A stretch of DNA of 17,066 bases from JAEHDI01 sp035455185 (GTDB lineage: Bacteria > Acidobacteriota > Terriglobia > Bryobacterales > Bryobacteraceae). Shown here piece after piece: positions 13,416-17,066 of this stretch. The notes under the pieces are model-generated. The model had not been told where the DNA came from, searched no databases, and was given only the letters and a program-made list of their open reading frames with translations. Position 1 is the stretch's first letter, and each line of letters opens with the position of its first letter. The position numbers were made by a program, and so were the translations under genes. Location: positions 1 through 17,066 of the forward strand of contig DATIFQ010000081.1 of assembly GCA_035455185.1 (NCBI GenBank), given 5' to 3'.

Positions 13416-13444
13416 TTGACGGCTCGGCACGGCCGCGGTACAGT
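13416..13444 (+). promoter_or_regulatory. Sigma70-like promoter of the isc operon
   Basis: TTGACG (13416-13421), a 17-bp spacer and TACAGT (13439-13444) precede iscR, placing a start of transcription near 13450. The -35 matches 5/6 and the -10 4/6. Confidence 0.6.
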
Positions 13445-13446
13445 TG

Positions 13447-13471
13447 ATATGGGACCAGAAGGGTCGCATAT
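13447..13471. promoter_or_regulatory. IscR-type operator (25-bp palindrome)
   Basis: The arms ATATGGGACC (13447-13456) and GGTCGCATAT (13462-13471) match as inverted repeats in 9 of 10 positions around AGAAG. The positions ATA, GAC, GTC and TAT fall exactly where the E. coli IscR type 1 site has them, and the total length is the same. It covers the expected transcription start and ends 7 bp before the iscR ATG, which suits autorepression. Confidence 0.65.
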
Positions 13472-13478
13472 CCGAAAC

Positions 13479-13919
13479 ATGCTGCGGCTGACCAAGAAGG
13501 CTGATTATGGACTGATCGCAGTGACCCATTTGGCAGCCGCGGGCGAAAGGGGGGCCGTGAGCGCGAAAGAAATCGCCGACGCCTATCACATCCCGCTGCC
13601 GCTGCTGGCAAAGATCCTCCAGAAACTCGCGAGGCGAGGTGTTCTGGCTTCGGTCCACGGAACCAACGGCGGCTACCGATTAAGCCGGGACGCCAGTCGT
13701 ATCAGTGCTCTCGAAGTGATCCGCGCGATCGACGGTCCGGTAGCCCTGACCTCCTGCGGAGGCTCCCACGGAGACTGCGGCCAGTCCGAAAAGTGTACCG
13801 TCCGCGAGCCGTTGCGGGTGGTTCACGACGGAATTATGGAGCTGCTGGCGGGTATCAGCATTTCCGATCTTTCGCAGGACCGCCGGCGAGTTCCACTGAC
13901 AATGATCCAGACATCATGA
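13479..13919 (+). CDS. iscR: IscR, Rrf2-family iron-sulfur cluster regulator
   Basis: This 146-residue winged-helix transcription factor would sense Fe-S status and control the isc genes behind it. The N-terminus MLRLTKKADYGLIAVTHLA and the wing VHGTNGGYRLSRD are typical of Rrf2. Three cysteines, C93-x6-C100-x5-C106, give a [2Fe-2S]-binding pattern. The fourth ligand known from E. coli, His107, is Arg at the equivalent place here. The ATG at 13479 matches the usual family start; an ATG at 13449 would lie inside the operator palindrome. No strong Shine-Dalgarno is seen. The stop is 10 bp before iscS, so the two are one transcript. Confidence 0.9.
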   Translation: MLRLTKKADYGLIAVTHLAAAGERGAVSAKEIADAYHIPLPLLAKILQKLARRGVLASVHGTNGGYRLSRDASRISALEVIRAIDGPVALTSCGGSHGDCGQSEKCTVREPLRVVHDGIMELLAGISISDLSQDRRRVPLTMIQTS

Positions 13920-13929
13920 GGCACTCATC

Positions 13930-15144
13930 ATGACAAAGCCGATCTATATGGACAACCACGCCACCACGCCGATCGACCCGCGCGTGCTGGAGGCGATGAT
14001 GCCTTACTTCACCGGTAAGTTCGGCAACGCCGCCAGCCGCAACCACAGCTACGGCTGGGAGGCGGAGCAGGCGGTGGAAAAAGCGAGGCAGCAGATCGCA
14101 AGGCTCATCGGCGCCTCCCCGAAAGAGATCGTCTTCACCAGCGGCGCCACCGAATCCGACAACCTAGCCATCAAGGGCGTGGCTGGGATGTACGCCGAAA
14201 AGGGCAACCATATCATCACGGTACCGACAGAACATAAAGCTGTTCTTGATACCTGTAAACGGCTTCAAAAGCACGGCTACGAGATCACCTTCCTCTCACC
14301 GGGACGCTACGGCATTATCGATCTCGACGAACTGCGGGGCGCGATCACGGACAAGACAATCCTGATCACGGTGATGCACGCCAACAACGAGATCGGTGTG
14401 CTGCAGCCGATCCGCGAAATCGGGAAGATCGCGCGGGAACGGGGAGTTTTGTTCCATACCGACGCCACGCAATCGGTCGGCAAGGTTCCGGTCAACGTCA
14501 ATGACGACAACGTCGACCTGATGTCCATCAGCGCCCACAAAATGTACGGACCGAAGGGCGTCGGAGCGCTGTACGTGCGCCGGAAGAATCCGCGGGTCCA
14601 GCTCACCTGTCAAATGGACGGCGGCGGGCATGAGCGCGGGATGCGCTCCGGGACGCTCAACGTGCCGGGCATCGCCGGCCTCGGCGAAGCGTGCGCGATC
14701 TGCCAGCAGGAGATGGCGAAAGAAGCCATTCGGCTCAGCGATTTACGGGACAAACTGAAGGCAAAACTCGAAGGCGGTCTCGACGAGGTTTTCGTCAACG
14801 GCTCGATGGAACATCGCCTGCCGAACAACCTGAACATGAGCTTCGCCTATGTCGAGGGCGAATCGCTATTGATGGGGATTAATGACGTGGCGGTTTCGAG
14901 CGGTTCGGCGTGCACGTCCGCGACACTGGAGCCCAGCTACGTGCTGAAGGCTCTCGGGGTAGGAGACGACCTTGCCCATACGTCGATCCGCTTCGGGCTC
15001 GGGCGGTTCAACACCGAGGAAGAGGTCGACTACGTGGCTGCGCGGGTGATCGAGGTGGTGAAGCGACTTCGGGAACTATCACCGCTCTACGAAATGGCTA
15101 AAGAGGGCGTGGACCTGAAGACGGTGGACTGGGTTGCGGAGTGA
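13930..15144 (+). CDS. iscS: Cysteine desulfurase IscS
   Basis: This 404-residue PLP enzyme of the cytoplasm converts cysteine to alanine and passes persulfide sulfur to IscU. It has the same length as E. coli IscS. Visible are YMDNHATTPIDPRV at the N-terminus, SGATESDNLAIKG, PTEHKAVLD with the PLP-stacking His at 102, HANNEIGVLQPI, TDATQSVGK, the Schiff-base lysine K204 in SISAHKMYGPKG, and the mobile catalytic loop SSGSACTSATLEPSY with C328. This makes it the class I, IscS/NifS type rather than SufS. The C-terminus SPLYEMAKEGVDLKTVDW is like IscS and serves the IscU contact. GAGG about 9 bp upstream supports the ATG. The gap of 48 bp to iscU has its own Shine-Dalgarno. Confidence 0.97.
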   Translation: MTKPIYMDNHATTPIDPRVLEAMMPYFTGKFGNAASRNHSYGWEAEQAVEKARQQIARLIGASPKEIVFTSGATESDNLAIKGVAGMYAEKGNHIITVPTEHKAVLDTCKRLQKHGYEITFLSPGRYGIIDLDELRGAITDKTILITVMHANNEIGVLQPIREIGKIARERGVLFHTDATQSVGKVPVNVNDDNVDLMSISAHKMYGPKGVGALYVRRKNPRVQLTCQMDGGGHERGMRSGTLNVPGIAGLGEACAICQQEMAKEAIRLSDLRDKLKAKLEGGLDEVFVNGSMEHRLPNNLNMSFAYVEGESLLMGINDVAVSSGSACTSATLEPSYVLKALGVGDDLAHTSIRFGLGRFNTEEEVDYVAARVIEVVKRLRELSPLYEMAKEGVDLKTVDWVAE

Positions 15145-15192
15145 GGAATCGCGGCACGGCGCCGCCGTATCTGATGAGGTAGAGAGGGAACG

Positions 15193-15606
15193 ATGGCATA
15201 CTCGGACAAGGTTTTGGACCATTACAACAACCCCCGGAACGTCGGGACGATGGACAAGAAGGATCCGAGCGTCGGAACCGGCATGGTGGGCGCGCCCGAG
15301 TGCGGCGACGTTATGAAGCTCCAGCTCAAGGTCAACCCCGAGACGGGCGTCATCGAGGACGCCAAGTTCAAGACCTTCGGCTGTGGCAGCGCCATCGCCA
15401 GCTCGTCGCTCGCCACCGAGTGGGTGAAGGGGCGTACGGTGGACCAAGCCTTGGAGATCCGGAACACGGACATTGTGAACGAGCTTAGCCTGCCGCCGGT
15501 GAAGATACACTGCTCTGTCCTGGCCGAGGACGCCATCAAGGCGGCCATCGACGACTATAAGCGCAAGCAGGAGGCTCTGAGAGCAGCCGAACCGGCGATT
15601 TCCTAG
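15193..15606 (+). CDS. iscU: Fe-S cluster scaffold IscU
   Basis: This 137-residue scaffold is where [2Fe-2S] clusters are built before handover. The ligands are C37 in GAPECGDVMKL with D39, C64 in TFGCGSAIASSS, and H106-C107 in KIHCSVLAEDA. The LPPVK motif at 100-104, recognised by HscA, is exact, which fits the presence of hscB and hscA downstream. It begins MAYSDKVLDHYNNPRNVG as usual. GAGAGGGA lies ahead of the ATG. The C-terminal tail after DYKRKQEALR is a few residues longer than in E. coli. Confidence 0.97.
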   Translation: MAYSDKVLDHYNNPRNVGTMDKKDPSVGTGMVGAPECGDVMKLQLKVNPETGVIEDAKFKTFGCGSAIASSSLATEWVKGRTVDQALEIRNTDIVNELSLPPVKIHCSVLAEDAIKAAIDDYKRKQEALRAAEPAIS

Positions 15607-15633
15607 AATACAGTCAGGAGGGGGAGGAGTCGA

Positions 15634-15960
15634 ATGATTCAAGTGACGCCAAAGGCTCTGGACAAAATCCGCCAGGCATTCACGCGCCACGGCGTGAGCG
15701 AGGCCGGAGGGCTGCGCCTGGGGGTGCAGGGCGGCGGGTGCTCCGGCATGAGCTACCTGTTTCGCTTCGATCCGAAGGAACGCCCAAACGACAATGTTTA
15801 CAACTTCGAGGGTGTCAGGATCTTCATAGACCCTAAGAGCTTGGTCTACCTCAAGGGAATGACTCTCGACTACAAAGAGTCGCTCATCCACTCGGGCTTC
15901 GTGTTCGAAAACCCGAATGCAAAGAAAAGCTGCGGCTGCGGCACGTCCTTCTCCGCCTGA
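15634..15960 (+). CDS. iscA: A-type Fe-S carrier IscA
   Basis: This 108-residue HesB/IscA-family carrier has the three conserved cysteines C36 (GGGCSGMSY), C100 and C102 (KKSCGCGTSF). It takes clusters or iron to target apoproteins. The start MIQVTPKALDKI is typical, and a strong AGGAGGGGGAGGAG Shine-Dalgarno ends a few bases before the ATG. The stop overlaps the hscB ATG by one base (TGATG), which points to coupled translation. ErpA-like carriers share these features, but the operon position favours IscA. Confidence 0.94.
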   Translation: MIQVTPKALDKIRQAFTRHGVSEAGGLRLGVQGGGCSGMSYLFRFDPKERPNDNVYNFEGVRIFIDPKSLVYLKGMTLDYKESLIHSGFVFENPNAKKSCGCGTSFSA

Positions 15961-16580
15961 TGCACGACGCAGAGAGTTGCTGGAAATGCGGTGAGCCGTC
16001 CGCACAGTCACTTTTCTGCCGCTTCTGTAATACGCTCCAAGCTCCGTCTTCCGACTATTACCGGTTTCTGGGGCTGGAGCGGCGTCTAAGCCTCGATCCG
16101 GACGACCTCCAGCGACGGTTTTACAGCCTGAGCCGGCTGGTCCACCCTGACCGGTATCTCCGAAGCGCAGCGAACGAGCAACGCTTTGCTCTCGAAGCCA
16201 CCGCCCTACTCAACGATGCATACCGAACACTCCGAGATCCGGTCGCACGCGCCGAGTACTTTCTGAAAGAAGAGGGCTTCGACAGCGGAGGACAAAAGTC
16301 GAACAACGTTCCGCCGGAAATGCTGGAGGAAGTGTTTGATCTGAACGAGGCGCTGGAGGAACTTCGCGGCGGTGATCCGTCGGTGCGTCCCCAACTCGAA
16401 GCGGCTCGTCGGCGGTTTCGGTCTCTTCGGGAGGACGTCGACGGCGACCTTGAGGCGCGGTTCCGTGAGTACGATCGGGGCCGGCAGCGGGAAATCCTGG
16501 GAAAGATTCGGGCGCTGCTGAATCGGCGCCGGTACATCGAGAACCTGCTTCACGATGTGGAGCGCGAGTTGATGAACTAG
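15960..16580 (+). CDS. hscB: J-domain co-chaperone HscB with N-terminal zinc ribbon
   Basis: This 206-residue Hsc20-type protein delivers IscU to HscA and stimulates its ATPase. Residues 1-26 hold two CxxC pairs, C7-C10 (CWKC) and C20-C23 (CRFC), a likely zinc ribbon that E. coli HscB lacks and that recalls eukaryotic HSC20. The J domain spans about 32-105 with the HPD triad at 62-64 in LVHPDRY. The C-terminal three-helix HscB domain (about 115-205) includes MLEEVFDLNEALEEL, a typical signature. It starts on the iscA stop codon and is followed after 3 bp by hscA. Confidence 0.93.
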   Translation: MHDAESCWKCGEPSAQSLFCRFCNTLQAPSSDYYRFLGLERRLSLDPDDLQRRFYSLSRLVHPDRYLRSAANEQRFALEATALLNDAYRTLRDPVARAEYFLKEEGFDSGGQKSNNVPPEMLEEVFDLNEALEELRGGDPSVRPQLEAARRRFRSLREDVDGDLEARFREYDRGRQREILGKIRALLNRRRYIENLLHDVERELMN

Positions 16581-16583
16581 GCC

Positions 16584-17066
16584 ATGTCCGACACGTTTCA
16601 GATTGATTTCAGCGCGAGTGATCGTCCGCTGGTCGTGGGAATCGACCTCGGCACGACCAACAGCCTTGTGGCGTTCATGGACCTCACTGGTCCCCGTGTG
16701 ATTCCCGGAGACGACGGAAACAACCTCGTTCCAAGCGTTGTCAGCTACAGCCGGGCTGGGGAGATCGTGGCCGGCAGACTTGCGCGGGAGATGTTGATCA
16801 CCGAACCGGAGCGGACTGTCTATTCCGTGAAGCGCCTCATGGGCCGCGGCGTCGCCGACGTTCAGGAGGAACTGAAGCTCTTTCCGTTTCGCATTGCGGA
16901 GGGCAGTGAGTCGGTGATCCGGCTGGAACTCGGCGAGCGGAAGTTCACGCCGCCGGAGATATCTGCATTCATCCTCCGCCAACTCAGGCAGAATGCCGAG
17001 GCGGACCTCGGTGAGACGGTGACCAAAGCTGTGATCACGGTACCGGCATATTTCAATGACGCCCAG
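16584..17066 (+). CDS. hscA: Hsp70-type chaperone HscA, 5' part
   Basis: The visible 161 residues are the start of the Hsp70 ATPase domain; the gene runs off the window end. VVGIDLGTTNSLVAFM at about 17-32 is the phosphate-binding loop, followed by LVPSVVSY, YSVKRLMGRG, and KAVITVPAYFNDAQ at the edge. The short SDTFQIDFSASDRP extension before VVGIDLG is unlike DnaK, which starts almost directly with GIDLG. Position directly after hscB makes HscA, the IscU-specific Hsp70, the best call; general DnaK cannot be excluded on this half alone. The start ATG lies 3 bp after the hscB stop. Confidence 0.88.
   Translation, partial: MSDTFQIDFSASDRPLVVGIDLGTTNSLVAFMDLTGPRVIPGDDGNNLVPSVVSYSRAGEIVAGRLAREMLITEPERTVYSVKRLMGRGVADVQEELKLFPFRIAEGSESVIRLELGERKFTPPEISAFILRQLRQNAEADLGETVTKAVITVPAYFNDAQ

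Noticed and set aside
15079..16011. 310-codon open frame antisense across iscS end, iscU and iscA
   Set aside because: It covers three highly conserved isc genes on the other strand and looks like a GC-driven shadow.

Overview
The window looks like chromosomal DNA from a GC-rich Gram-negative bacterium, most likely an Acidobacteriota member of the Solibacter/Bryobacter type. The reasons are the large TonB-dependent receptor-like protein with an N-terminal carboxypeptidase-regulatory-like domain and the LPLNGRDYTRL-type plug, a class II DAHP synthase, and an isc operon whose HscB carries a zinc ribbon. This assignment is inference from family style, not from a search.

Layout. 1-966 is the 3' part of a class II DAHP synthase (aromatic amino acid entry). 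It converges on a 12-TM MFS transporter on the minus strand (946-2139). A small secreted protein of unknown function follows (2287-2874). Next comes a tightly packed plus-strand operon (2998-9072): a TonB-dependent receptor-like outer membrane protein, a PaaK/LuxE-like AMP-forming adenylating enzyme starting on the receptor's stop codon (TGATG), and a divergent Nramp-superfamily transporter that overlaps the enzyme. A Sel1-repeat protein converges on the transporter (9069-9581, minus). Transaldolase (9780-10901) reads away from it.

10911-13250 is a nested wreck. A phosphoglucomutase gene directly behind transaldolase is frameshifted and cut after about 86 codons. It is fused to the C-terminal part of an ISL3-family transposase, and that remnant is split by a complete 1709-bp IS110-family element (11341-13049). 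The IS110 ends can be placed to the base because the interrupted ISL3 frame can be rejoined across a CT core dinucleotide. The 336-bp left noncoding end encodes what reads as a complete bridge RNA. Its first loop carries guides matching the actual target (8 and 6 nt), and its second loop carries guides matching the element's own ends (10 and 8 nt), all in the same register around CT. Joining the ends as a circle would create a promoter, TTGACT-17 bp-TATAGT, that does not exist in the inserted form. This is the most interesting part of the window.

After a tRNA-Ser(GCU) gene on the minus strand (13264-13357) comes a canonical iron-sulfur cluster assembly operon, iscR-iscS-iscU-iscA-hscB-hscA (13479 to beyond the window end). 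It has a sigma70-like promoter and a 25-bp palindrome between promoter and iscR that has the ATA...GAC...GTC...TAT layout of IscR type 1 operators, which suggests autoregulation by cluster status.
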